Positions 24,982 to 33,118 of a stretch of 64,000 nt of DNA are shown here, piece after piece. Below the pieces are notes generated by a model. It searched no databases. It saw nothing but the letters and a program-made list of their open reading frames with translations, and was not told the DNA's origin. The DNA comes from VBDM01 sp035499735 (GTDB lineage: Bacteria; Pseudomonadota; Gammaproteobacteria; Burkholderiales; SG8-39), in NCBI GenBank assembly GCA_035499735.1, contig DATJYC010000014.1:1-64000 (forward strand), written 5' to 3'. A program made the translations under genes and the position numbers. How positions within the stretch are numbered: position 1 is the stretch's first letter; each line of letters starts with the position of its first letter.

Positions 24982-26362
24982 GCTGCCCGAGAGGGTAGCG
25001 GCGGCGCTCGCGCCTGCAGTTGCACCGGGCGCTAATCTGGTGGTCGCCTTGTCCGGCGGCCTGGATTCGACGGTGCTGCTGACCGTTCTCGCCGAACTCT
25101 CGGCCCGCCTCAGGTTCTCGCTGCGGGCTCTGCACGTCAACCACGGCATCAGCCCGAACGCGGGCCGATGGGCCGAATTCTGCGCCGCGCAGTGCGGGCG
25201 CATGAGCATCCCCCTCCAGACCGAAAAGGTCGACATCACGCCGCACCGCGCCCTCGGCCTCGAGGGCGCGGCGCGCAAGGCGCGCTACGAGGTGTTCGCT
25301 CGCGTCGATGCCGACTTCGTCGTTCTCGCGCAGCACCGGGACGACCAGGCCGAGACGCTCTTGCTGAGACTGCTCCGGGGCGCGGGCCTTCGCGGACTCG
25401 CGGCGATGGCTTCCCTGCGGCCCCATGCCGGGGCCCGGGCGAAGCTGGTGCGGCCCCTGCTCGACGTTTCGCGCGCCGAGATCGAGGCGTACGCACGGGA
25501 CCTCGAGCTGGAATGGATCGAGGACGAGAGCAACGACGATACCGCGCGCGCCCGCAACTTCCTCCGACACGAAGCGTTGCCGCTCTTGGAGAGGCAGTTT
25601 CCCGCGGCGCGCGCGGCGATCGCGCGGGCCGCGGCCAACCTCGGGGAAGCGCGCGAGCTGGTCGATACTATGGCGCAGGGCGACCTCGCCGCCTGCGGCG
25701 ACGGTGAAGGCGTCGGCGTCTCCGCCTTGCTCGCGCTGGGCGAGGCGAGGGCGAAGAACGCGCTGCGCTACTGGTGCGAGTCGCTGGGGATCGATCCTCT
25801 GTCGTCCTCCCGTCTGGGAGAGCTCCTGCGCCAGCTCAGGGAATCCCGCGCCGATGCCCGGACGAGCCTCGTCGCGGGAGAATGGGAATTGCAGCGCTAC
25901 CGGGACCGGCTTCACCTTGACCCGGTGCTATCCGCGCTCGGGAACGACCTGAACGAGGAATGGAAAGGCGAGAACGCGCTGCCGCTGCTCGCGCTCGGCG
26001 GCGTGCTGAAGTTCAAGCCGGAGGAGGGGCGGGGCTTGAGCGTCCACAAGCTGCGTTCCGCGCGCGTCACCGTTCGCCTGCGAAAGGGCGGCGAGCGCCT
26101 GCGTCTCGATCACCGCCGCCCCAGGCGCACGCTGAAGAACCTGTTCCAGGAGCGCGGCGTTCCGCCGTGGCGCCGCGACCGCCTGCCACTGGTCTACTGC
26201 GGCGAAAGCCTGGTTTCCGTTCCCGGAGTGGGCGATGCCTGCGAGTTCCGCGCCGCCCCGGGCGAGGCGGGACTCATCGTGACGTGGGAACCGCTCGGGG
26301 AGACACTGGAAGCGGCGGCTCGGGGGCTTCGGCCGCGAGCCTCGGGAAGAGAACGCGTATGA
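24950..26362 (+). CDS. tilS: tRNA(Ile)-lysidine synthase
   Basis: 470 residues from ATG 24950, which lies inside accA (a TTG at 24932 is less likely). It attaches lysine to C34 of the AUA-reading tRNA-Ile. The N-type ATP pyrophosphatase P-loop is SGGLDS (35-40), followed by LHVNHGISPNA, LAQHRDDQAETLLLRLLRGAG and IEDESNDD; the C-terminal TilS domain has LRLDHRRPRRTLKNLFQERGVPPWRRDRLPL. The last 89 bases run antiparallel into the 3' end of the sensor kinase gene, and its tail beyond about residue 450 is Arg-rich and not conserved in type. Confidence 0.94.
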   Translation: MGNSRKPSSGELPERVAAALAPAVAPGANLVVALSGGLDSTVLLTVLAELSARLRFSLRALHVNHGISPNAGRWAEFCAAQCGRMSIPLQTEKVDITPHRALGLEGAARKARYEVFARVDADFVVLAQHRDDQAETLLLRLLRGAGLRGLAAMASLRPHAGARAKLVRPLLDVSRAEIEAYARDLELEWIEDESNDDTARARNFLRHEALPLLERQFPAARAAIARAAANLGEARELVDTMAQGDLAACGDGEGVGVSALLALGEARAKNALRYWCESLGIDPLSSSRLGELLRQLRESRADARTSLVAGEWELQRYRDRLHLDPVLSALGNDLNEEWKGENALPLLALGGVLKFKPEEGRGLSVHKLRSARVTVRLRKGGERLRLDHRRPRRTLKNLFQERGVPPWRRDRLPLVYCGESLVSVPGVGDACEFRAAPGEAGLIVTWEPLGETLEAAARGLRPRASGRERV

Positions 26363-27692
26363 ACGTTCCGCGGCCGGCCGCGGGCTGACCGAGGTCGACC
26401 CGGGCGTTGTGCCGCTGGGCGATCTCCGAGACGATCGACAGCCCCAGGCCGCAGCCTTCGCCTCCCGTAGCGGGGATGCGGTAGAAGCGCTCGAAGACCT
26501 TCTCCCTTTCCGCCTCGGGAATGCCCGGTCCGTTATCCTCGACCTCGAACACCGCCTCGCCGCCGCGCGCTGCCGTGCGCACCGTGACGCTCCCCCCGCC
26601 CTGGGTGTAGGCGAGGGCGTTGTCGACCAGATTCGCCGCCAACTCTCGAAGAAGAAGGGGCTCTCCCAGCGTCCACGCGTCTTCGAGCTCGAATCCGAGG
26701 TCAATGTTCGCTGCGACGGCGCGCTGCACCCAATCGCGCACGTCGCGACCGACGATCTCGTGGAGGTTGACGGGCTGACCGCTCGGTCCCTCCCCCGGCT
26801 CGGCGCGCGCCAGGGTGAGCAGCTGGTTGACGAGGTGACTGGTGCGCTGGGTTTCTCCCGCGATCATGTCCAGCAGCGAGCGCAATTCCGCGCCGGATTG
26901 CTCGCGCCGGGCGAGCTCCGCGTGGGTCTTCAGGCCGGCGAGAGGCGTGCGCAGCTGGTGTGCCGCGTTGGCGATGAAGCGCTGCTGCGAGGCGATCACG
27001 GCGTTCAGCCGGGAAAGCAGCTGGTTGAGCGCGGAGATGAGCGAGCGCACCTCGCGCGGCTTGTCACGCTCGGAAACCGGGCGCAGGTCCCTCGGCGAGC
27101 GCGCGGCGATCTCTTCGCGCAGCCGGTCGAGCGGCCGCAAGCCCTGGCCGATGCCGAGCCACAGCAGCGCCACCGCGGCAAACGCGATCAGCACTTGCGG
27201 AACGGCCGAGGCGACCAGAAGCTCGAGGACGAGCTTGTCGCGTTTGATCAGCGTCTCGGCGACCTGAACGATGGCGGTGTCCCCGCCGTCGACTTGCACC
27301 GCGCGCGCGGCGACGCGCACGCGCTCCCCCTCGAGCTTGGCATCGTAGAAGCTGTGCTCCCCGGGGTGCAGTCGGTCGGGCGGCGCGGGCAGGCGGGCGG
27401 TTCCAGCGATCAGTTCCTCACCGCCGCGCCCAAGGACCGCGTAGTAGACGCGGTCCTCGGTGTCGATGCGCAACGCATCGATGGCGATCGAGGGAAGGTC
27501 GAGCTCGATACGGTTTCCGGTGCGCCGCAGATGGCTCGCGATCGCCAGCACCGGGTCGAGCAGGGCGCTGTCGTACGCCTTCGTGGCGGCATTGAGGGCG
27601 ATGCGGTAGGAGACGAAGGTTCCGGCGGTGACGAGCAGCAGCAGCGGGCCGAGCAGCCAGTAGGTGAGTCGCTGGCGAAGGCTAGACTGCAT
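26274..27692 (-). CDS. TctE-type sensor histidine kinase
   Basis: 472 residues. A membrane segment at about 10-30, a periplasmic 2CSK_N-like domain, a second membrane segment (about 165-185), HAMP, then HisKA with the phosphorylated His in FIANAAHQLRTPLAGLKTHAEL, and HATPase with ELAANLVDNALAYT (N box), EDNGPGIP, FERFYR, GCGLGLSIV. It pairs with the regulator gene just upstream, overlapping it by 11 bases. The TctE group often responds to carboxylates such as tricarboxylates, but the ligand here is unknown. The 3' end overlaps tilS antiparallel, and the Pro-rich C-terminal tail comes from that overlap. Confidence 0.92.
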   Translation of the reverse strand: MQSSLRQRLTYWLLGPLLLLVTAGTFVSYRIALNAATKAYDSALLDPVLAIASHLRRTGNRIELDLPSIAIDALRIDTEDRVYYAVLGRGGEELIAGTARLPAPPDRLHPGEHSFYDAKLEGERVRVAARAVQVDGGDTAIVQVAETLIKRDKLVLELLVASAVPQVLIAFAAVALLWLGIGQGLRPLDRLREEIAARSPRDLRPVSERDKPREVRSLISALNQLLSRLNAVIASQQRFIANAAHQLRTPLAGLKTHAELARREQSGAELRSLLDMIAGETQRTSHLVNQLLTLARAEPGEGPSGQPVNLHEIVGRDVRDWVQRAVAANIDLGFELEDAWTLGEPLLLRELAANLVDNALAYTQGGGSVTVRTAARGGEAVFEVEDNGPGIPEAEREKVFERFYRIPATGGEGCGLGLSIVSEIAQRHNARVDLGQPAAGRGTFIRVLFPRLAAEAPEPPLPVSPRAVPTSR

Positions 27693-28356
27693 CCGGGTCT
27701 TCGACCATGTAGCCGAACCCGCGCACTGTCCGGATCCTGATCCCGGCGTCGTGCAGCTTCGAGCGCAGCCGGGATATGTACACCTCGATGGCGTTGTGAG
27801 TGAGCGAATCGTCCCAACTGCACATCGCCTGCAGCATGTGCTCCTTGCTGACGACCTGCCCGATGCGCGTCAGCAGGTACTCGAGCACCGCCCACTCGCG
27901 CGGCGTGAGGTCGAGAACTTCCGTACCGATGCTTGCGCGCCGCGCGACCGTGTCCACGCTGAGGCGTCCGAAGCGCAGCTTCGGGCTCTTGACCACCTGG
28001 CTGCGCCGGATCAGCGCGCGAACGCGCGCTTCGAGCTCGGGAAGCGAGAAGGGCTTGGTGACGTAGTCGTCGGCACCGAGGTCCAGCCCGCGCACCCGGT
28101 CGGCCTCGGCGTCGTGGGCGGTGAGAATCAGAATGCTGCCCGCATGACTGTCCCGGCGCAGTTGTCGAAGAACCTCGAAGCCGTCTACCCCGGGCAGGCT
28201 GATATCGAGAACGACCAGGTCGTAGTGCTCCTCGGCGCACGCTCGGAGCGCGAGCTCGCCCGTTTCCGCATGGTCCACGGCGTACCCCGATTGGCGCAGC
28301 GTCCGCGTCAGGCCGTCGGCCAGCGCCTTGTCGTCCTCGACGATGAGAACCCGCAT
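27682..28356 (-). CDS. TctD/OmpR-type response regulator
   Basis: 224 residues. Receiver domain with acidic pair Glu7-Asp8-Asp9, phosphoacceptor Asp51 (VVLDISLPG), and Lys near 102 in DDYVTKPF. C-terminal OmpR/PhoB winged helix from about residue 125 (LTPREWAVLEYLLTRIGQVVSKEHML, YISRLRSKL, IRTVRGFGYMVE). I chose ATG 28356 as the first codon of the conserved MRVLIVEDD. A perfect palindrome TGAACCGGTTCA lies 11 bases before the start and a -10-like TATTCT further upstream, suggesting autoregulation. The kinase gene follows with an 11-base overlap. Confidence 0.94.
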   Translation of the reverse strand: MRVLIVEDDKALADGLTRTLRQSGYAVDHAETGELALRACAEEHYDLVVLDISLPGVDGFEVLRQLRRDSHAGSILILTAHDAEADRVRGLDLGADDYVTKPFSLPELEARVRALIRRSQVVKSPKLRFGRLSVDTVARRASIGTEVLDLTPREWAVLEYLLTRIGQVVSKEHMLQAMCSWDDSLTHNAIEVYISRLRSKLHDAGIRIRTVRGFGYMVEDPDAV

Positions 28357-28366
28357 GGCAAGTGTC

Positions 28367-28378
28367 TGAACCGGTTCA
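28367..28378. promoter_or_regulatory. Palindrome upstream of the response regulator gene
   Basis: TGAACCGGTTCA, a perfect 12-base palindrome between the likely -10 (TATTCT on the minus strand) and the regulator start codon. Its position fits an operator or the dyad of a dimeric regulator; which protein binds it is not known. Confidence 0.35.
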
Positions 28379-28439
28379 AACTTCAGAATAGCACGCGCGC
28401 CGACTCCGGATTCTGGATCTGGGCGCGAGGACATACCGG

Positions 28440-28474
28440 AAAAAAGTGCGTGGGAGCGTGTTGCGCTCCCACGC
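28440..28474 (-). terminator. Minus-strand terminator-like hairpin upstream of the regulator gene
   Basis: An 11-bp perfect stem (28448-28458 with 28464-28474, loop TGTTG) is followed on the minus strand by AC and six T (the A run at 28440-28445 on +). It is a strong intrinsic terminator for a leftward transcript, yet no leftward gene lies between it and ndk at 28679. It would end an unannotated RNA from the 28475-28650 interval. Confidence 0.55.
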
Positions 28475-28598
28475 CACAGAGGAGGAAAGAGACTACGCGC
28501 CCGACTGTACGCGCGCTGGCTTGCAACAACCTGATGTAAGCTTACAAGATCCTGACCGTGGGCGGCGGAGGCGCCATGCTGAAGGGGACACGCAGATG

Positions 28599-28627
28599 GC
28601 GACACCCCAGCAAAGGCTTGATAAAAT
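28599..28627 (+). promoter_or_regulatory. Promoter of ndk
   Basis: GCGACA (28599-28604), 17-base spacer, TAAAAT (28622-28627), 51 bases before the ndk start codon. The -10 is good, the -35 moderate. Confidence 0.5.
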
Positions 28628-28678
28628 AGAACGTTAGGCGCATTTCCCATCCTCCCGAATCCCACTGGAGAAACCTGC

Positions 28679-29104
28679 ATGGCGGTAGAGCGAACCCTGT
28701 CCATCATCAAACCCGACGCGGTGGCCAAGAATGCCATCGGGGACATCTATTCCAGGTTCGAGAAGGCGGGTCTGCGAATCGTGGCGGCCAGGATGCTCAC
28801 TCTGTCGCAGGTCCAGGCGGAGGGATTCTACGCCGTGCATCGCGAGCGCCCCTTCTTCCGGGACCTGGTGAGATTCATGATATCCGGACCGATCATGGTC
28901 CAGGTCCTCGAGGGCGAGGACGCGATTGCCAGGAACCGCGAGCTGATGGGGGCGACCGACCCGAAGAAGGCGAAGAAGGGAACCATCCGCGCCGAATTTG
29001 CCGACAGCATCGACGCCAACGCGGTGCACGGCTCCGACGCGCCCGACACCGCGCGCACGGAGATCGCCTACTTTTTCCCGGCGTCCGAGATCTTCTCAAG
29101 ATAG
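28679..29104 (+). CDS. ndk: Nucleoside diphosphate kinase
   Basis: 141 residues, normal length. It exchanges the terminal phosphate between nucleoside tri- and diphosphates. RTLSIIKPDAV at the N-terminus, RMLTLS, HRERPFFRDLV, and the active-site His in NAVHGSDAP are all present. First gene of the conserved ndk-rlmN-pilF-rodZ-ispG-hisS series; its stop is directly followed by the rlmN ATG. Confidence 0.97.
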   Translation: MAVERTLSIIKPDAVAKNAIGDIYSRFEKAGLRIVAARMLTLSQVQAEGFYAVHRERPFFRDLVRFMISGPIMVQVLEGEDAIARNRELMGATDPKKAKKGTIRAEFADSIDANAVHGSDAPDTARTEIAYFFPASEIFSR

Positions 29105-30187
29105 ATGAGCATCAACCTCCTCGACCTCGACGGTGAAGCGCTCTCCGCGTTCGTCTCGTCGCTGGACGAAAAGGCGTTTCGCGCGCGCCAGCTCAAGCGC
29201 TGGATGCATCGCCAGGGCGAGAGCGACTTCGAGCGGATGACCGACATCGCCAGGAGCCTGCGCGAAAAGCTCGGCCGGCTCGCCACGATCTCGCCCCCGA
29301 ACATCGTGAGCGACAGTACCGCAGCGGACGGGACGCGCAAGTGGCTGCTCGACGTCGGCGCGGGCAACGCGGTCGAGGCCGTGTTCATTCCCGAGGCTAA
29401 TCGCGGAACGCTTTGCGTCTCCACCCAGGCCGGCTGCACGCTCGCATGCGGGTTCTGCTCGACGGGAAGGCAGGGGTTCAACCGCAACCTGTCTACCGGG
29501 GAGATCGTCGGTCAGCTCTGGCTCGCGAACCGGGCGCTCGGCGCCATTCCGGGCGGCGAGCGCGTCATCAGCAACGTCGTGCTCATGGGCATGGGCGAGC
29601 CCCTGCTCAACTTCGACAGCACCGTCGCGGCGCTGAAGCTCATGATCGACGAAGATGCGTACGGGCTGTCGCGCCGCCGCGTGACGCTGTCCACGTCGGG
29701 CATCGTTCCGATGATCGACCGGCTGAGCGAGGAGTGCCCGGTGGCGCTGGCGGTGTCCCTGCACGCTCCGAACGACACCCTGCGCGACAGGCTCATGCCG
29801 ATCAACAGGAAGTACCCTCTCGCCGAGCTGCTTTCCGCGTGCAAGCGCTATCTGGGGCGCGCGCCGCGCGACTTCATCACTTTCGAGTACGTCATGCTCG
29901 ATGGCGTCAACGACGCCGAGGGACATGCACGCGAGCTCATCGACCTGCTGGGAGACGTCCCCTGCAAGGTAAACCTGATACCGTTCAATCCTTTTCCGAA
30001 CTCGGGCTTCGTGCGCTCGTCGCGCCGCGCCATCGAGCGCTTCAGCGCGCTTCTGAACGCATCCGGCATCGTCACGACCACGCGCAGGACGCGCGGCGAG
30101 GACATCGACGCCGCCTGCGGACAGCTCGCCGGCCAGATCCGGGATCGCACCCGCAAGGCCAGGCGCGCCGAAGGGGTCAGCTCCTGA
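29105..30187 (+). CDS. rlmN: Dual-specificity 23S rRNA A2503 / tRNA A37 C2-methyltransferase
   Basis: 360 residues. A radical SAM enzyme with the 4Fe-4S motif CTLACGFCSTG, the SAM-binding GMGEPLLNF, the resolving Cys region near GEDIDAACGQLAG, and the N-terminal RlmN accessory domain (FRARQLKRWMHRQGESDFERMTDIA). It modifies A2503 in 23S rRNA and A37 of some tRNAs. It abuts ndk and shares one base with the pilF start (TGATG). Confidence 0.96.
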   Translation: MSINLLDLDGEALSAFVSSLDEKAFRARQLKRWMHRQGESDFERMTDIARSLREKLGRLATISPPNIVSDSTAADGTRKWLLDVGAGNAVEAVFIPEANRGTLCVSTQAGCTLACGFCSTGRQGFNRNLSTGEIVGQLWLANRALGAIPGGERVISNVVLMGMGEPLLNFDSTVAALKLMIDEDAYGLSRRRVTLSTSGIVPMIDRLSEECPVALAVSLHAPNDTLRDRLMPINRKYPLAELLSACKRYLGRAPRDFITFEYVMLDGVNDAEGHARELIDLLGDVPCKVNLIPFNPFPNSGFVRSSRRAIERFSALLNASGIVTTTRRTRGEDIDAACGQLAGQIRDRTRKARRAEGVSS

Positions 30188-30978
30188 TGCGCTCGCGCAG
30201 TCTCGCGACGCTCCTCGCCGCGGCCGCGCTGTGCGGGTGCGCGTCGAACAAGCTCGGCAGCGACGTGCCCGGGGAGGACACCGGAGCCGTCATCGGCGAG
30301 CAGGCAAGCGCTCGCGAGCGGGCGCGCATCCACACCGAGCTCGCGGGGTCGTACTACCAGCGGGGCAACCTGGGCGTTGCGCTCTCCGAGGCGCGCATCG
30401 CGGTCGCAGCCGACTCGGGATACGCCCCGGCGTACAACCTGCTCGGCCTGGTCTACGGCGACTTGCGCGAGACCAGCCTCGCCGAGGAGGCGTTCGCGCG
30501 CTCGCTCAAGCTCAACCCGGACGACCCGGACGCCAACCACAACTATGCGTGGTTCCTGTGCGAGAACAAGCGCGAGGAGGAGTCGATCCGCTACTTCCTC
30601 ATCGCGGTGCGGTACCCGCTTTACAGCACGCCGCAGAAGTCCTACACGATGGCGGCGACCTGCATCCTGCGCAAGGGAAACGAGAAGGAAGCCTCCGAGT
30701 ACCTCGAGCGGGCGCTCAAGCTCGATCCGAACTACACTCCCGCGCTGTTGAGCTTCGCTCAGCTCAAGTACCGAAGGGGAGAGCTCGACGCCGCGCGCGG
30801 GCTGGTGGGCCGGTACAACAAGCTGGCCGACCCCACGCCCGAGTCGCTATGGCTTGCCGTGAGAATCGAGCGCAGGCTGGGGGACTCCGCCGCCACCACG
30901 AGCTATGCGAACCAGCTGCGCAGGCGGTTTCCAGGGTCGAAGGAATACCAGGACCTGCAGAAAGGACGATTCGATTGA
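30187..30978 (+). CDS. pilF: Type IV pilus biogenesis/stability lipoprotein PilF (PilW)
   Basis: 263 residues. The lipoprotein signal ends in ALCGC, then six or so TPR motifs (RARIHTELAGSYYQRGNLGVALSEARIAV, YAPAYNLLGLVYGDLRETSLAEEAFARSL, DANHNYAWFLCENKREEESIRYFL and others). PilF is the outer-membrane pilotin that assembles the PilQ secretin. No other pilus gene is in the window, which is normal because pilF lies in this housekeeping operon in betaproteobacteria. The ATG overlaps the rlmN stop. Confidence 0.9.
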   Translation: MRSRSLATLLAAAALCGCASNKLGSDVPGEDTGAVIGEQASARERARIHTELAGSYYQRGNLGVALSEARIAVAADSGYAPAYNLLGLVYGDLRETSLAEEAFARSLKLNPDDPDANHNYAWFLCENKREEESIRYFLIAVRYPLYSTPQKSYTMAATCILRKGNEKEASEYLERALKLDPNYTPALLSFAQLKYRRGELDAARGLVGRYNKLADPTPESLWLAVRIERRLGDSAATTSYANQLRRRFPGSKEYQDLQKGRFD

Positions 30979-31811
30979 GCGAAGCGGCCGAAGCCGGAAG
31001 CAATTCCGCGGAACCCGGGCCCGGGAGCGTACTCGCGCGCCTGCGCGAAGAACGCAAGCTCTCGATCGCGGATGTCGCGCAGAGACTCAAGTACGGCGCG
31101 CGCCAGATCGAGGCGCTGGAGGGCGAGGAGTTCGACAGGTTGCCGGGCGCGACCTTCGTCCGCGGCATGGTGCGCGGTTACGCCAAGCTCCTCGAGACGG
31201 ACCCCGAGCCCATTCTGGCGGCCCTGGAGCGGCGCTACGTTCCCGGCGAGATTTCCCTCGACCTGCGCGCGAAGCGCGTCCCCTTCCCGCAGGGCGGCAA
31301 GCGCAGCGGTACGCGGATCTACCTCTTTCTGTCGCTGTTCGTGCTCGCCGTCGTGGCCGGGCTCGCGTACGAGTGGCAGTTGGGGGCGCTTCCCTGGGCG
31401 AGGCTCGCGCACCGCGCGCCCGCCCCGGCCAAGTCGGCCATGGCCCCTCCGGTTGCGTCGCCCGATCGGGCCGCGGAGCCCGTCGTGACCGCGACGCCCA
31501 AGGTCGTCGCCGACGAGAAGGCCGCCGTCGCGGAGGTTCCCCTTGCCGCGCCGCAGCCGCCGGCCCCGGCCAGCGAGGTCCGGGTCAGAATGGAATTCGG
31601 AGGAGAGTCCTGGGTGGAAATCAAGGACGGCGAAGGCAAGATGCTCATGTCGCAGCTCAACCCGACGGGGAGCCGCAGGACGGTGTCGGGACGATCGCCC
31701 CTCTCGCTCGTGATCGGCAACGCCGCGAACGTGAAGCTCACCTACAACGACAAGCCTGTCGATCTGAAGCCGTACATCCAGATCGAGGTCGCCCGCCTGA
31801 CGCTCGAGTGA
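30975..31811 (+). CDS. rodZ: RodZ-like helix-turn-helix membrane protein
   Basis: 278 residues. Cytoplasmic Cro/XRE-type helix-turn-helix (SVLARLREERKLSIADVAQRLKYGARQIEALE, 17-48), a single membrane segment (about 116-135, IYLFLSLFVLAVVAGLAY), a Pro/Ala-rich periplasmic linker and a C-terminal DUF4115 beta domain (WVEIKDGEGKMLMSQL, VVIGNAANVKLTYN type). RodZ links MreB to the cell-shape machinery. It starts at a TTG overlapping the pilF stop (TTGA), chosen because the frame continues without a later good start. Confidence 0.85.
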   Translation: MSEAAEAGSNSAEPGPGSVLARLREERKLSIADVAQRLKYGARQIEALEGEEFDRLPGATFVRGMVRGYAKLLETDPEPILAALERRYVPGEISLDLRAKRVPFPQGGKRSGTRIYLFLSLFVLAVVAGLAYEWQLGALPWARLAHRAPAPAKSAMAPPVASPDRAAEPVVTATPKVVADEKAAVAEVPLAAPQPPAPASEVRVRMEFGGESWVEIKDGEGKMLMSQLNPTGSRRTVSGRSPLSLVIGNAANVKLTYNDKPVDLKPYIQIEVARLTLE

Positions 31812-31818
31812 GAGCTCC

Positions 31819-33099
31819 GTGAGCCCCATCGCGAGACACTCCACGCGCCAGGTGCGGGTCGGAGACGCCCTGATCGGCGGAGGCGCGCCGATACTGGTCC
31901 AGTCGATGACCAACACCGACACCGCCGACGCGAATGCCACGGCACAGCAGGTCGTGGAGCTCTCGCGCGCGGGCTCGGAGATCGTGCGCATCACGGTCAA
32001 CACCTCGGAGGCCGCGGCGCAGGTCCCGCGCATACGCGAACGCCTCGACGCGATGGGCTGCAGCGTGCCGCTGGTCGGCGATTTCCACTTCAACGGACAC
32101 AAGCTGCTCGCCGAGCACCCGGAGTGCGCACGCGTCCTGGCGAAGTACCGCATCAACCCGGGCAACGTGGGCAGAGGGGCGAAGCGCGACGAGCAGTTCG
32201 CGACGATGATCGAGATCGCGTGCCGCTATGGAAAGCCGGTGAGGATCGGCGTCAATTGGGGCAGCCTGGACCAGGAGCTCCTGGCCCGTCTCATGGACGA
32301 GAACGCGCGCGCAGCGGAGCCGCTCGACTCCGAGGCCGTGACGCGGGAGGCGCTGGTCGCGTCGGCGCTCGATTCGGCCGCGCGCGCAGAGGACCTGGGA
32401 TTGCCCTCCGACCGCATCGTGCTTTCGTGCAAGGTGAGCGGCGTGCAGGACCTGATCGCCGTATACCGCGAACTCGCGCATCGCTGCGACTATCCGCTCC
32501 ACCTCGGCCTCACCGAGGCGGGCATGGGAACGAAAGGGATCGTCGCCTCGACCGCCGCCCTGGGCGTGCTGCTGCAGGAGGGAATCGGCGATACCATCCG
32601 CATCTCGCTCACGCCCGACCCGGGCGGAGACCGCACCCGGGAGGTGGTTGTCGCGCAGGAGCTGCTGCAGACCATGGGGCTGCGCTCGTTCTCGCCCCTG
32701 GTGATCGCCTGCCCCGGCTGCGGCCGCACCACCAGCACCTACTTTCAGGAGCTCGCCGACAAGATCCAGCGCTTCCTGCGCGAGCAGATGCCGCGCTGGC
32801 GCGAGCGCTTCCCCGGCGTGGAGGACATGCACGTCGCGGTCATGGGCTGCGTCGTCAACGGGCCGGGCGAAAGCAAGCACGCCAACATCGGCATCAGCCT
32901 TCCCGGCTCGGGTGAGCGCCCCGTCGCGCCGGTCTACGTGGACGGCGAGAAGACCGTGACGCTGAAAGGCGAGCGCATCGCCGAGGAATTCCAGCGGCTG
33001 GTCGAAGACTACGTGCGGAAAGCCTACGGGGAAGGGGGCCGGTTGCGGCGCGACCTTCCCGGCAGCAAGAGAAGCATCCCGATCAAAGCCGCAGTCTAG
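31819..33099 (+). CDS. ispG: 4-hydroxy-3-methylbut-2-enyl diphosphate synthase (flavodoxin)
   Basis: 426 residues. Converts methylerythritol cyclodiphosphate to HMBPP in non-mevalonate isoprenoid synthesis; a 4Fe-4S enzyme. IGGGAPILVQSMTNTDTAD at the N-terminus, the barrel motif RINPGNVG, and Fe-S ligands in CPGCGRTTS and GCVVNGPGE. GTG start at 31819, eight bases after rodZ. Typical position before hisS. Confidence 0.97.
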   Translation: MSPIARHSTRQVRVGDALIGGGAPILVQSMTNTDTADANATAQQVVELSRAGSEIVRITVNTSEAAAQVPRIRERLDAMGCSVPLVGDFHFNGHKLLAEHPECARVLAKYRINPGNVGRGAKRDEQFATMIEIACRYGKPVRIGVNWGSLDQELLARLMDENARAAEPLDSEAVTREALVASALDSAARAEDLGLPSDRIVLSCKVSGVQDLIAVYRELAHRCDYPLHLGLTEAGMGTKGIVASTAALGVLLQEGIGDTIRISLTPDPGGDRTREVVVAQELLQTMGLRSFSPLVIACPGCGRTTSTYFQELADKIQRFLREQMPRWRERFPGVEDMHVAVMGCVVNGPGESKHANIGISLPGSGERPVAPVYVDGEKTVTLKGERIAEEFQRLVEDYVRKAYGEGGRLRRDLPGSKRSIPIKAAV

Positions 33100-33118
33100 C
33101 CCCGGCGGCAATCCCGAC

